From: a virus
Strand: one strand, 5' to 3'
DNA length: 39,575 nucleotides
IMG/VR virus record: IMGVR_UViG_3300035074_000025
Location: 1-39,575 of that record
Shown here: positions 31,153 to 38,180 of the stretch, one piece after another
How positions within the stretch are numbered: the first letter of the stretch is position 1
How the letters are laid out: each line of letters opens with the position of its first letter
Translations under genes and position numbers: made by a program
Notes under the pieces: generated by a model
The model's database searches: none
What the model saw: only the letters and a program-made list of their open reading frames with translations
What the model was told of the DNA's origin: nothing

Positions 31153-32127
31153 ATGAGTAGCAAGGTAGCGGCTCACGATATTCTGGCAGACCTCTCAAGG
31201 GTTCATAAGGAACTTGGGCGCGTTCCTACCAGGCCGGAATACAATAAGCTTGGGAAGTTCTCTGGCTTGATCGTCATAGAGTATTTCGGAAGTTACGCCG
31301 CCATGGTAACGGCTTCCGGTCTACACTACGCAGCTAAGGGGAAAAGGAATAAGCAGGATCTCCGTCGTCAGCACTTCGATGCCTTACAGAAAGAAGTAGA
31401 AGAAAAGAGAATTCCAGCACCACCGCCGCTTGCGAAAAACCTGCTGATTATCCCTGATCTCCACGCGCCATATCACCACCCCGACGCCATGGAGTTTCTT
31501 CGAGAGCTTCATGCTGCTTATAAATTTGATACCGTAGTAAATACCGGCGATGAAATTGACGGGCACGCATGGAGCTTTCACGATAAAGACCCTGACGCGC
31601 TATCTCCTGGGCATGAACTAGAAGCAGCGATAAAAGCATTGGAACCGCTCTATAAACTCTTCCCCAAGATGCGCCTTGCTGAGAGCAATCACGGTTCACT
31701 CATCCACAGGCGAGCTAAACACTTCGGCCTTCCCCAGCACGTTATCAAATCCTACCGGGAAATCATCTGCGCCCCCGGAGGGTGGGAGTGGGATTTCGAG
31801 ATTCAATTACAGATGAGTAACGGGAAGCGTCTAATGATTCACCACGCTTATTCCGCCAATGCTTTAAGGGCATCACAGCAGAGGGGTGTAAGCGTTGCCT
31901 TCGGTCACCACCACAGTCAGTTTTCGATTCAATACTGGCGGAACTATGAAGACGTTTACTTTGCAGCGTTTGCCGGATCACTCGTCGATGAGAAAGCACT
32001 GGCCATGGAATACGGAAAGAACCTGATGCAAAGGCCGATTCCTGGTGCATTGATTGTTTTAAGTGGCGTTCCAGACCTTCGCCCAATGCACCTAGACAAA
32101 TACGGAAGATGGACGGGCAAGCTATGA
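31153..32127 (+). CDS. Metallophosphoesterase with a homing-nuclease-type N-terminal repeat
   Basis: 324 residues. Residues 12-58 (LADLSRVHKELGRVPTRPEY, then FGSYAAMVTASGL) match the homing-endonuclease-associated repeat (HNH_repeat), a DNA-contacting module. Residues 97-260 form a calcineurin-like phosphoesterase: PDLHAP (D102, H104), GDEIDGH (D133), SNHGS (N179, H180), IHH (230-231) and GHHH (251-254), all metal-site positions present. It probably hydrolyses a phosphodiester in the cytoplasm. GCGGAGG precedes the ATG. The repeat fused to a phosphoesterase is unusual. Confidence 0.8.
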   Translation: MSSKVAAHDILADLSRVHKELGRVPTRPEYNKLGKFSGLIVIEYFGSYAAMVTASGLHYAAKGKRNKQDLRRQHFDALQKEVEEKRIPAPPPLAKNLLIIPDLHAPYHHPDAMEFLRELHAAYKFDTVVNTGDEIDGHAWSFHDKDPDALSPGHELEAAIKALEPLYKLFPKMRLAESNHGSLIHRRAKHFGLPQHVIKSYREIICAPGGWEWDFEIQLQMSNGKRLMIHHAYSANALRASQQRGVSVAFGHHHSQFSIQYWRNYEDVYFAAFAGSLVDEKALAMEYGKNLMQRPIPGALIVLSGVPDLRPMHLDKYGRWTGKL

Positions 32128-32366
32128 TCCGCACTATATTCTTGGCATTAGTATTTATCGCTGTATGCCTGACGATGCGGGAGGTTATGGATACGCACTG
32201 TCGCCTTTCATGCAAGGATGATGGCGAGCTCGGCGGCTACTGGCTGGAAAAGCGCAATGCCTGTGTCTGCATATTCTTGCGGGAGCCGGCGCTTAAGATC
32301 AACGGAACCTTGCCAAAGAAAGAAGAAGTTGAAGACGAAAAGCCCTATAGGTACGACAATAGATAA
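32124..32366 (+). CDS. Small membrane or exported protein
   Basis: 80 residues from the ATG at 32124, overlapping the phosphoesterase stop (ATGA). MIRTIFLALVFIAVCLTM is a leader or anchor; the remainder has four Cys in two pairs (HCRLSC, NACVC), consistent with periplasmic disulfides. Last plus-strand gene; it ends two bases from the convergent minus-strand gene. Confidence 0.55.
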   Translation: MIRTIFLALVFIAVCLTMREVMDTHCRLSCKDDGELGGYWLEKRNACVCIFLREPALKINGTLPKKEEVEDEKPYRYDNR

Positions 32367-32367
32367 C

Positions 32368-32514
32368 TTACCAGAGTAAGTCCCAACAGATATTCTTTAG
32401 GTGGCCACGGCTCATGCAAGCCTCCATTACCTGCTGGTGGCGGAAGTAGAAGATAACCCCCATCACCAAGAGCATTACGAATATGGCTAAAGCATTTCCG
32501 TCTTCTTCGCGCAT
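32368..32514 (-). CDS. Small one-span membrane protein (48 aa)
   Basis: MREEDGNALAIFVMLLVMGVIFYF, then a polar tail with two Cys. A single membrane span behind an acidic N-terminus. It is the last member of the right-arm chain, one base after the previous stop. No strong ribosome site, so it would rely on coupled translation. Confidence 0.45.
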   Translation of the reverse strand: MREEDGNALAIFVMLLVMGVIFYFRHQQVMEACMSRGHLKNICWDLLW

Positions 32515-32515
32515 A

Positions 32516-32602
32516 TCAATTCACCGCCCAAAAGAAAAGCTTCATTAGTACGCACCAGGCCGTAAAGGACAAGATTACAACTGTGGTAGCGATCACCCTC
32601 AT
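32516..32602 (-). CDS. Tiny hydrophobic peptide (28 aa)
   Basis: MRVIATTVVILSFTAWCVLM and eight more residues, one membrane span in total. The ATG overlaps the previous stop exactly (ATGA). Size and overlap fit a tiny coupled membrane protein; it could also be chance. Confidence 0.4.
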   Translation of the reverse strand: MRVIATTVVILSFTAWCVLMKLFFWAVN

Positions 32603-32802
32603 GTGCCTTCCCCATCAAATCCCGTAGCCGTTTTCACTGTGCTGGATATGGTGTCAGATAGAATCCTGTGCCACTCAGAATCTAATGCAGCCGCTTGTTC
32701 ATCCGTTAATTTATCCAGCATGTTATAACGAGCGGCTAGCACATACAGGCGGTGCATGGCGTGTTCCAAGCTGAACCCGTATGCCTTTGCTTTCTCGCTC
32801 AT
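32599..32802 (-). CDS. Small helical protein
   Basis: 67 residues from the ATG at 32802 (GGAGG five bases ahead). MSEKAKAYGFSLEHAMHRLY, then LDKLTDEQAAALDSEWHRIL; fully helical and soluble. An upstream in-frame start lacks a ribosome site. Overlaps the 39-residue membrane peptide before it and the 28-residue one after it. Confidence 0.5.
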   Translation of the reverse strand: MSEKAKAYGFSLEHAMHRLYVLAARYNMLDKLTDEQAAALDSEWHRILSDTISSTVKTATGFDGEGT

Positions 32803-32918
32803 TTCCGCCTCCAAATCGTATGCCATGTTCTTCTGCGCTTGGACGACCTGACGCGCACCTTTTTCCCGAAAAACCATGCCACCGCAACGGCAAGCCACAC
32901 GGCTAGGCGGTTGGGCAT
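32799..32918 (-). CDS. Tiny basic membrane peptide (39 aa)
   Basis: MPNRLAVWLAVAVAWFFGKK followed by a tail with many Arg and Lys (RSSKRRR, WRRK). One span with a strongly positive end, predicted to stay in the cytoplasm. Its TGA overlaps the next ATG. The layout is like very small holins, but nothing proves expression. Confidence 0.4.
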   Translation of the reverse strand: MPNRLAVWLAVAVAWFFGKKVRVRSSKRRRTWHTIWRRK

Positions 32919-32932
32919 GAGCTTAGGAACCA

Positions 32933-33226
32933 TCATTTCTTGCACCAAGAAATCTCGCATCCCTCACGAATGGCTATTCTTTGAAACTGGCTAACCCATG
33001 TGCAAACGGGGTCCGGCCTGTCTGGAATATCGAAATGGCAATCGGTGGCCTCATCGTGCCAGTGGAAAACTATGTAATCATTCCCGCGATAGTGGGAAAT
33101 CTCAGAGCACTTCTTAAAATACTCAAGCTTGTTGCACTTCTTTTCTTTGGGTGGATGTGGGTATTTGCTTGGCTTGGCATCTGCCACCCCCGCCGCGAGC
33201 ATTGCAGATAGGAGGAGGGGGATCAT
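32933..33226 (-). CDS. Exported Cys-rich protein with signal peptide
   Basis: 97 residues. MIPLLLSAMLAAGVADA is a signal peptide. The mature chain has six Cys (KKCNKL, KKCSEI, TDCHF, PVCTW, GCEISWC) in an exported context, so disulfides are likely. GGGGGAAATT precedes the ATG, which overlaps the previous stop. No family recognised. Confidence 0.6.
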   Translation of the reverse strand: MIPLLLSAMLAAGVADAKPSKYPHPPKEKKCNKLEYFKKCSEISHYRGNDYIVFHWHDEATDCHFDIPDRPDPVCTWVSQFQRIAIREGCEISWCKK

Positions 33227-33552
33227 AATTTCCCCCGCATCGCATTGTCTCTCAGGCGAAAAATAACATCCTCGCTTTTATGACCGTCCCATTCCTTGTC
33301 GGGCGCTTCCTTAACGTGCTTTTCCACGATGCAGAGATATTTATTTTGGATGTGATAGCTAATCTGCCCAGCCGGAGATTCCCAGTAAAGAATGAACCAG
33401 CCAGGAGAACTTTCGTCTTTCTTCCAGCCGGAAAAAGCGGGGTCATAAATGCGCAGGTTTATGAATAGCAGATTGCGATGTTCATAAAGCTCATCGAACG
33501 TGTGGTATCCGTCCGACATATCCTCGCCACGAATTTCAAATTTCTTACTCAC
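33223..33552 (-). CDS. Hypothetical phage protein with WDGHKSEDV motif
   Basis: 109 residues from a GTG overlapping the previous stop (GTGA). GYHTFDELYEHRNLLFINLR, WFILYWESPAGQISYHI, then WDGHKSEDVIFRL. This belongs to a common phage protein family with YHTFxELYxHR and WDGHxSxDVxxRL; function unknown. Confidence 0.65.
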   Translation of the reverse strand: MSKKFEIRGEDMSDGYHTFDELYEHRNLLFINLRIYDPAFSGWKKDESSPGWFILYWESPAGQISYHIQNKYLCIVEKHVKEAPDKEWDGHKSEDVIFRLRDNAMRGKL

Positions 33553-33887
33553 CTGTTCTCTCCTATTTCCGCCACTTCCACCTGACTACGCAAGTCAGAA
33601 TCGCGCTGATCGAAGTCGAGGGGCCGACCACTACAGATTTTTTCGGCGCAGCAATTCGGACACTTTTCGTATTCATTGAGCGGGCTAAGACAATAACAGC
33701 ACTTAATTGGGCTGCCCCCTCCCTGCTTGGGCTGTAGCTGCCGGTGCTTCCACCTGGCTCCCATTACGAAAGCTCGTTCTTCGCAATGGCGTACACCACT
33801 GTTTACCCTTTGCCTTGGCGGTTTAGCGTATTCCTCTGCAGCCTTCTCCGCTTCCGCTTCGTTGAAAGAATCGACCTGCTGATTCAT
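33549..33887 (-). CDS. Zinc-ribbon protein, unknown function
   Basis: 112 residues. The middle holds KCCYCLSPLNEYEKCPNCC, a zinc-ribbon pattern (two CxxC pairs about eleven apart). The N-terminus is acidic and helical. Coupled by overlaps on both sides. Confidence 0.55.
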   Translation of the reverse strand: MNQQVDSFNEAEAEKAAEEYAKPPRQRVNSGVRHCEERAFVMGARWKHRQLQPKQGGGSPIKCCYCLSPLNEYEKCPNCCAEKICSGRPLDFDQRDSDLRSQVEVAEIGENR

Positions 33888-34012
33888 GGCTTCAACACCC
33901 GCACCATGCGATCCGTCACGCGCTCATATTTCTCAACGTCCCAATAGTAGGTAACGCTCAGTGTGGCGAAAATAAACGCAAGCACCACTACTACTAACTG
34001 ATCTCTATCCAT
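33884..34012 (-). CDS. Small one-span membrane protein (42 aa)
   Basis: MDRDQLVVVVLAFIFATLSV, then YYWDVEKYERVTDRM; one span and a short charged tail. GGAGG five bases before the ATG makes it the best supported of the tiny membrane frames. Its TGA overlaps the next ATG. Confidence 0.6.
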   Translation of the reverse strand: MDRDQLVVVVLAFIFATLSVTYYWDVEKYERVTDRMVRVLKP

Positions 34013-34089
34013 CACTTCCTCCGAAATGTTTTTAGGTAAAGCACTACCGCGATAAAAAGGAAAAATCCTATCGGTATTAAAAGCCCCAT
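34012..34089 (-). CDS. Tiny one-span membrane peptide (25 aa)
   Basis: MGLLIPIGFFLFIAVVLYLK plus a basic end (TFRRK). Start and stop each share one base with the neighbours (TGATG). It is so small that it may be only a coupling leader, yet its composition is a perfect membrane helix with positive end. Confidence 0.4.
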   Translation of the reverse strand: MGLLIPIGFFLFIAVVLYLKTFRRK

Positions 34090-34406
34090 CACTTCTCCCT
34101 CTCTGCGCTGGGGGCGGGGTTCCATTTAGCGGTAAGGCAACGCTCGGTCACAAGCCGTCCAAAGCCGCGCCTGACATTAATCCTGAAATCAATGGTCATA
34201 TCTTCCCTGGCAATGCTTGTGTTGGCGGTTGGTTTCATCCACTCGTTTTTATCCATTTCCCGGCCAAGGGATTTCAGCGATTCGCGAAGCAGATAAGGGA
34301 AATCACATTCAATAGCTGCGCGAGCGTCTTCAAAACCGGCGTAATACCCGGCGTTGTAGCCACGCGTGTATGGGTCTTGTAAGGCAGCAATCAATTTACC
34401 GATCAT
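34089..34406 (-). CDS. Hypothetical protein
   Basis: 105 residues. GYNAGYYAGFEDARAAIECD near the N-terminus is a pattern often seen in small phage proteins (GxxxGxxxG with aromatic residues). No function known. Overlaps the previous gene by four bases. Confidence 0.55.
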   Translation of the reverse strand: MIGKLIAALQDPYTRGYNAGYYAGFEDARAAIECDFPYLLRESLKSLGREMDKNEWMKPTANTSIAREDMTIDFRINVRRGFGRLVTERCLTAKWNPAPSAEREK

Positions 34407-34903
34407 CCCCCCTCCTTTTCAGCGGCGGGGGCGAGCGCCCGGCGAGCTACAAATCCGGTTCTAAGCGTAGTTTTCAGTGCTTCCGCCTTTGGACTTCCAC
34501 CCTCTGCCAAAATTTTAGGAACATTCAAAACTGTAGGAAGAACTTCACAGTCTTCCGTAGTGCCAAAGCTATCTAGGTAAACGTGCCTACCGCTGGCGTA
34601 GAACTTCAAAGCGCCTTCAAGATTCTTGATGCGCTCGCGGGCTTCCGAAAGAGCCGCTTCCGCCTTATCTCTTTCATGGGCGCGAAGATCAGATTGGTAA
34701 ACCTCCGCGTTCAACTTGCCCTCTGCGATAGCTGCGAGGTGCTGGTGCTCTGAGAGGGAGAGGTAGTCAGCACATTGCGAACAGCGATTATGACTTGTCG
34801 CCGGGAAAACAAGAGCTGGCGGCGTATTGTAATCATTGGGCATCCAATGAATTAACACCCTCGGAGGAAACGCAGCGCCTTCTGGCTTCGGGGGGTTAGT
34901 CAT
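34403..34903 (-). CDS. Hypothetical protein with coiled coil
   Basis: 166 residues. N-terminus MTNPPKPEGAAFPPRVLIHW; residues 75-105 are a coiled coil (DKAEAALSEARERIKNLEGAL), followed by FYASGRHVYLDSFG. A similar tail-of-operon layout (AFPPR start, coiled coil, then short beta part) is seen in the genes at 35730, which may be related by module shuffling. Function unknown. Confidence 0.5.
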   Translation of the reverse strand: MTNPPKPEGAAFPPRVLIHWMPNDYNTPPALVFPATSHNRCSQCADYLSLSEHQHLAAIAEGKLNAEVYQSDLRAHERDKAEAALSEARERIKNLEGALKFYASGRHVYLDSFGTTEDCEVLPTVLNVPKILAEGGSPKAEALKTTLRTGFVARRALAPAAEKEGG

Positions 34904-35094
34904 TTAATCCCCCAAGAAACATTGCACTTAGAGCAGTGCAGGAGTTTCACATCGCGACCATTCCAGTTTAGTGCAGATACGCTTTTTGTGAAAATCCAGT
35001 GCCAGAACGGATGCTTTGGCGGGGCTTCCACGAAAGCCTCCTGCGCCTTTTTCATCGCGGCTATCGTGTCTTTTAAGTCTTTGGGCGCTTCCAT
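34900..35094 (-). CDS. Small protein with one CxxC
   Basis: 64 residues: helical N-terminus (LKDTIAAMKKAQEAF), then WNGRDVKLLHCSKCNVSW with one CxxC. The TGA overlaps the next ATG. Unknown role. Confidence 0.5.
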   Translation of the reverse strand: MEAPKDLKDTIAAMKKAQEAFVEAPPKHPFWHWIFTKSVSALNWNGRDVKLLHCSKCNVSWGIK

Positions 35095-35114
35095 ACTCTC
35101 TCCTTTGTTTTCTA

Positions 35115-35492
35115 TCAGGTGGTTGGGGTACGGGCGGCTGGCCTAATAGCGTTCAGCCTATCAATCAGACTAAGAATCGTTGGCTGCATCTCCAGACGCA
35201 TTTTTTTCAACTCTTCGGTTGGTAGCGCAACAGTCTCACCAAGGGCAATGTACATAAGCATGGTGTCAATCTCTTCGTTTGTGAAAGCAGAAGCGGCCCG
35301 CGCCTCCCCCAGCGCAGCTTGGTGCTTTTCTTCTAGGGCGGTCAGGAGGGTGGCGGGTACGTATTCGATATCCTCCGTGGGGTGAGTTACGAATGGATCA
35401 TTGTCGTCCCATACTTTAAAGTATTGACCTTCTCCATCGCGGTGGTTCAACTCATCAAACGGAACTATGATCTTTCTCGGTATGCCTCTCAC
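35115..35492 (-). CDS. Hypothetical protein
   Basis: 125 residues from GTG at 35492, chosen because GGAG is five bases ahead and the GTG overlaps the previous stop (GTGA); a longer frame to 35537 has neither. VRGIPRKIIVPFDELNHRDG, then a helical end (EEIDTMLMYIALGETVALPTE). No family recognised. Confidence 0.5.
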   Translation of the reverse strand: MRGIPRKIIVPFDELNHRDGEGQYFKVWDDNDPFVTHPTEDIEYVPATLLTALEEKHQAALGEARAASAFTNEEIDTMLMYIALGETVALPTEELKKMRLEMQPTILSLIDRLNAIRPAARTPTT

Positions 35493-35740
35493 ATTTGCTC
35501 CAATCGCATCCAGCCGATGCCCGACGTGGTGATCCATTCACGCGACCTGGGAATTTCAAGAACTCCAATGGGATCATCTCCAAATCTGTAGCGAACGGCT
35601 GTCACGCGCACGAAAATCCAAAGGAACGTATAGTGGACTACGTGCTCGACGGAAACCATTCCGACGTTTCCCTCTTTGGTTATCGTGTCGTAACTCTTCA
35701 CGCAGTATTGCGGCGGCAACTTCTTGTTCTCAGCTTCCAT
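35489..35740 (-). CDS. Hypothetical protein
   Basis: 83 residues: MEAENKKLPPQYCVKSYDT, then EHVVHYTFLWIFVRVTAVRYRFG. Probably beta-rich. GAGGAG precedes the ATG, and it overlaps the gene before by 11 bases. Confidence 0.5.
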   Translation of the reverse strand: MEAENKKLPPQYCVKSYDTITKEGNVGMVSVEHVVHYTFLWIFVRVTAVRYRFGDDPIGVLEIPRSREWITTSGIGWMRLEQM

Positions 35741-36008
35741 TGTCGGCTCCTCGGATTTTGGTTAGGGCTTCGGCGGCATCTGAGTAATACGAAGGCCAAC
35801 CGTCATTAGCGCTAATAAATTTGTACTTCTCTAAAGCCTCCACTGCCACCCGCAGCCTCTCATCCATGGCGGCGATAGTCGCGGCGTGCTCCGCTTGGGA
35901 AATATAGCTAGTCCACTCTGGCGTATTCTGGTAGTCGCCGATAAGAATCGCAGTTTGCGTGTTTTTAAATGATAGCCTCGGCGGGAACGCTGCTTTGGGG
36001 GCGGTCAT
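35730..36008 (-). CDS. Hypothetical protein
   Basis: 92 residues. AAFPPRLSF near the start echoes the 34403 gene; a helix AATIAAMDERLRVAVEALEKY follows, then WPSYYSDAAEALTKIRG. This order (Ala-rich coiled coil, then short end) is common in small phage proteins of unknown role. Confidence 0.5.
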   Translation of the reverse strand: MTAPKAAFPPRLSFKNTQTAILIGDYQNTPEWTSYISQAEHAATIAAMDERLRVAVEALEKYKFISANDGWPSYYSDAAEALTKIRGADNGS

Positions 36009-36175
36009 TGGGTTATTTCTCCAATTGTCGGCGCATAGCCCAAAACCAGAATCGAAAGCCGATCAACTAGGTTGTTGATCTGTTCTTCTGTCAGCGCGAC
36101 ACCTTTCGCCATTGACCATTCGCAAACAATTTTGTCGAATTCCTCTGGTGTAAGTTTTTTAATTTCTTCACTCAT
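36005..36175 (-). CDS. Small acidic helical protein (56 aa)
   Basis: MSEEIKKLTPEEFDKIVCEW, then LTEEQINNLVDRLSIL. The stop overlaps the next ATG (ATGA). GTGAGGG sits ahead of the start. No function known. Confidence 0.5.
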   Translation of the reverse strand: MSEEIKKLTPEEFDKIVCEWSMAKGVALTEEQINNLVDRLSILVLGYAPTIGEITQ

Positions 36176-36214
36176 CCCTCACCCCTCATACCGCTTCCGG
36201 CGCGGAAGCTTTGG

Positions 36215-36400
36215 TTATTGCCTCATCCACTTCTCGGTCTGTTCGCCAATGGCTTGCAGTGCGTCTTCGGCAATGCGAATACGCGTTCCCTTAACCCCGC
36301 GTGGATCGGTGTCCGGGTTGGCGATTGCCTCCAAGGCATCCGTGGCTGTATCCAATAGCTCCATTACTTGCTCTGCACTAAACTCATGAATCGGTTTCAT
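36215..36400 (-). CDS. Small helical protein
   Basis: 61 residues: SAEQVMELLDTATDALEAIA, DPRGVKGTRIRIAEDALQAI. AGGGAGAGG precedes the ATG. Two helices linked by a basic turn; function unknown. Confidence 0.5.
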   Translation of the reverse strand: MKPIHEFSAEQVMELLDTATDALEAIANPDTDPRGVKGTRIRIAEDALQAIGEQTEKWMRQ

Positions 36401-36429
36401 GCCTCTCCCTTTCTTCCGCTTGCGCGGGG

Positions 36430-37035
36430 TTACTTGTTTCGTTCCAAAGTTGCCAAGCGCCGCGCCCTATTATCCCAACCTTTTTTTGCCCATGCCATAT
36501 TTGGATATTTCTTCACCCGCGCCTCATTGTAGCGGAGTACGGCGGCAGAGAATCGGCCAAGGAAATTCTTTTCCTCAAAGCCGTTCACCTGATTAATCAC
36601 GTTCACGCTGTATGGAATCACTGTATCGAATGGAATCAACACGGCATCGCGCAAGCAATTCAAACACCCCGTAAGCCCCTTATTCACGGCAGTATCGAAG
36701 ATCACCGTAGCTACGGAATCATAGGTGTACTCATCCCCTCTAATGGGTTTCCAAAACTTCTTAATGTAGATCCGCTTGGCGGCCTCCAACGGCATATCCC
36801 GAATCTCCTCAGATGTGAGCTTCCTTCCAAGAAATTCCTCATACTCTTTATGGATCACGCCCCATTTCGTACTTCCGCCGGGGTCACGCGGATCATTGCT
36901 GAACCCCCCCTCATTGAGCAGCACATACTCCAGCGCCTTATCGAATCGCGATGTGTCCAGCGGCGGCGCTACTGGTTCCTTCACCGGAAGCGGCTGGGCT
37001 TTTTCAAAGTCTTTGGGCGTTTTTGTGATGGTCAT
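36430..37035 (-). CDS. Endolysin, glycoside hydrolase family 108 type
   Basis: 201 residues. FDKALEYVLLNEGGFSNDPR, then DPGGSTKWGVI (about 31-61) is the GH108 N-terminal signature with the catalytic Glu at position 42; AKRIYIKKFWKPIRGDEY and ATVIFDTAVNKG follow as expected, and the C-terminal VINQVNG, then FLGRFSAAVLRYNEARVKKYP fits the partner peptidoglycan-binding domain. It cuts peptidoglycan glycan strands at lysis. No signal peptide, so it needs a holin. The ATG overlaps the Gly-X gene stop (ATGA), a strong sign of coupled expression. Confidence 0.9.
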   Translation of the reverse strand: MTITKTPKDFEKAQPLPVKEPVAPPLDTSRFDKALEYVLLNEGGFSNDPRDPGGSTKWGVIHKEYEEFLGRKLTSEEIRDMPLEAAKRIYIKKFWKPIRGDEYTYDSVATVIFDTAVNKGLTGCLNCLRDAVLIPFDTVIPYSVNVINQVNGFEEKNFLGRFSAAVLRYNEARVKKYPNMAWAKKGWDNRARRLATLERNK

Positions 37036-37184
37036 CCGAGCACCTCATCCCAGCCGTAGCCGTCGCCGTAGCCGTAGCCGTCGCCGTAGCCGGAGCCGTC
37101 GCCGGAGCCGTCGCCGTCGCCGGAGCCGTAGCCGTAGCCGGAGCCGTAGCCGTAGCCGGAGCCGTTGCCTCTTCCATCAATCAT
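37032..37184 (-). CDS. Gly-X repeat protein, copy 2 (50 aa)
   Basis: MIDGRGNGSGYGYGSG then strict alternation of Gly with Ser, Tyr or Asp, ending GYGWDEVLG. Encoded by six-base units GGC-TCC/TAC/GAC. GAGG lies seven bases before the ATG, which overlaps the stop of copy 1; its own stop overlaps the endolysin ATG. Expected to be disordered. Phage proteins of this composition exist, with no known role. Confidence 0.6.
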   Translation of the reverse strand: MIDGRGNGSGYGYGSGYGYGSGDGDGSGDGSGYGDGYGYGDGYGWDEVLG

Positions 37185-37351
37185 GATTTCACCTCATCCC
37201 AGCCGTCGCCGGAGCCGGAGCCGTAGCCGTAGCCGGAGCCGTCGCCGGAGCCGTCGCCGGAGCCGGAGCCGTCGCCGGAGCCGTTGCCGTAGCCGGAGCC
37301 GGAGCCGGAGCCGTCGCCGTAGCCGGAGCCGTTGCCTCTTCCATCAATCAT
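37040..37351. repeat. Tandem duplication built from six-base units
   Basis: Two arrays of six-base units (plus strand GCCGTA, GCCGTC, GCCGGA) about 150 bases each, each bordered by the same ends: CTCATCCCAGCCG at one side and GCCGTTGCCTCTTCCATCAA at the other. They differ in number and order of units. Confidence 0.85.
37181..37351 (-). CDS. Gly-X repeat protein, copy 1 (56 aa)
   Basis: Starts with the same codons as copy 2 (MIDGRGNGSGYG), continues with Gly-Ser/Tyr/Asp alternation and ends GDGWDEVKS. I chose the ATG at 37351 because both copies share the bases from there on; an upstream in-frame start would only read back through the previous gene. It overlaps the gene before it. Confidence 0.6.
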   Translation of the reverse strand: MIDGRGNGSGYGDGSGSGSGYGNGSGDGSGSGDGSGDGSGYGYGSGSGDGWDEVKS

Positions 37352-37790
37352 GCTCCCATCCCAAAGCTGAAAGCAGTTTCCCGCCCCAATCTTTTGAAAC
37401 ATGGTCACGTATTTCAAATGCCGTTATGGGGGAATCGTCCCTCCCGGCCCTCTCCAGCGCCGTTCTACAACCTGACAGACAAGCGCCGGTTAGCACTCGA
37501 AACTCACTCAGCGTGATCTTCCTTTTTTTACCAGCCTTCACAATGTCTGCTTTCAAGGCATCAATCGTCGGGCGGCGTGCCGGATCTTTCCATAAAGCAT
37601 CGGCCACAGCGGAAGCCACAGAATCGCCATGAGCACACCAGTGGCTACCGGACAGGGTGGCGAAGTATTTTCGCTTACCAGTCGACAGCTTGTAATGTTC
37701 AACCGTATGGCCGTCACTGGTTACTTTGACTTTGATCGGCCCCGTTATTTCTTCCTCAAGGCCATCGCGGTAAAACTTGCGCGACTTCAT
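37344..37790 (-). CDS. Hypothetical phage protein, often neighbour of Gly-X genes
   Basis: 148 residues. HTVEHYKLSTGKRKYFATLS, SHWCAHGDSVASAVADALWK, then ITLSEFRVLTGACLSGCRTAL and FEIRDHVSKDWG. I recall the same C-terminal block (ITLxEFRxLTGACxxGCRxxL) in other phage proteins, partly next to Gly-Tyr/Ser/Asp repeat sequences. No biochemical role is known. Confidence 0.6.
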   Translation of the reverse strand: MKSRKFYRDGLEEEITGPIKVKVTSDGHTVEHYKLSTGKRKYFATLSGSHWCAHGDSVASAVADALWKDPARRPTIDALKADIVKAGKKRKITLSEFRVLTGACLSGCRTALERAGRDDSPITAFEIRDHVSKDWGGKLLSALGWEHD

Positions 37791-37793
37791 TGG

Positions 37794-38099
37794 CTAATTT
37801 TTCCATTCCTGAATGCTGGTATAAGCATCATCCGTCATCTCGGCCAGTTCTAAACCCGCTGGATTTGTAACTACAACCGATTTAAGGCAAGCACCAATCG
37901 AATGCCCGCCGTTTGGTTTTAGGCCATTCGCGGCCACGTCGCTGATGGAGCCAGACTTGTCTCTCGTATATACGCGCCACAGCCTGTATGCGTTAGCGAG
38001 CACTACGGTCTGCGTTTTCGGATCGAATTCCTTTACTACGCCAGCGTGAACGCCCGCCACGTTTGCCCGAACAATCATTTTCTTTCCTACTATTTTCAT
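37794..38099 (-). CDS. DUF6948-like protein
   Basis: 101 residues from the ATG at 38099 (GGAGAAAGAGAA before it; the frame extends upstream without need). MKIVGKKMIVRANVAGVHAG, VVLANAYRLWRVYT, SISDVAANGL, then a Cys and VVVTNPAGLELAEM. The order VIVRTxxAGVHxG, then VVLxNARRLWxW and LSxIAxxGV is that of DUF6948. Function unknown. Confidence 0.6.
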   Translation of the reverse strand: MKIVGKKMIVRANVAGVHAGVVKEFDPKTQTVVLANAYRLWRVYTRDKSGSISDVAANGLKPNGGHSIGACLKSVVVTNPAGLELAEMTDDAYTSIQEWKN

Positions 38100-38180
38100 T
38101 TCTCTTTCTCCTTTTTGCAGTTTCCTGCTGTTAGTTTTCCTCATTCTCAAGCTTCCACTCTCTGAGCGTTGCGTGGGGTT

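Noticed and set aside
36776-37632. Plus-strand frames rich in Arg-Ser repeats over the 37.0-37.4 kb arrays.
   Set aside because: They are the complement of the Gly-X repeats; the minus-strand frames have shared starts, ribosome sites and coupled stops, while these have none.
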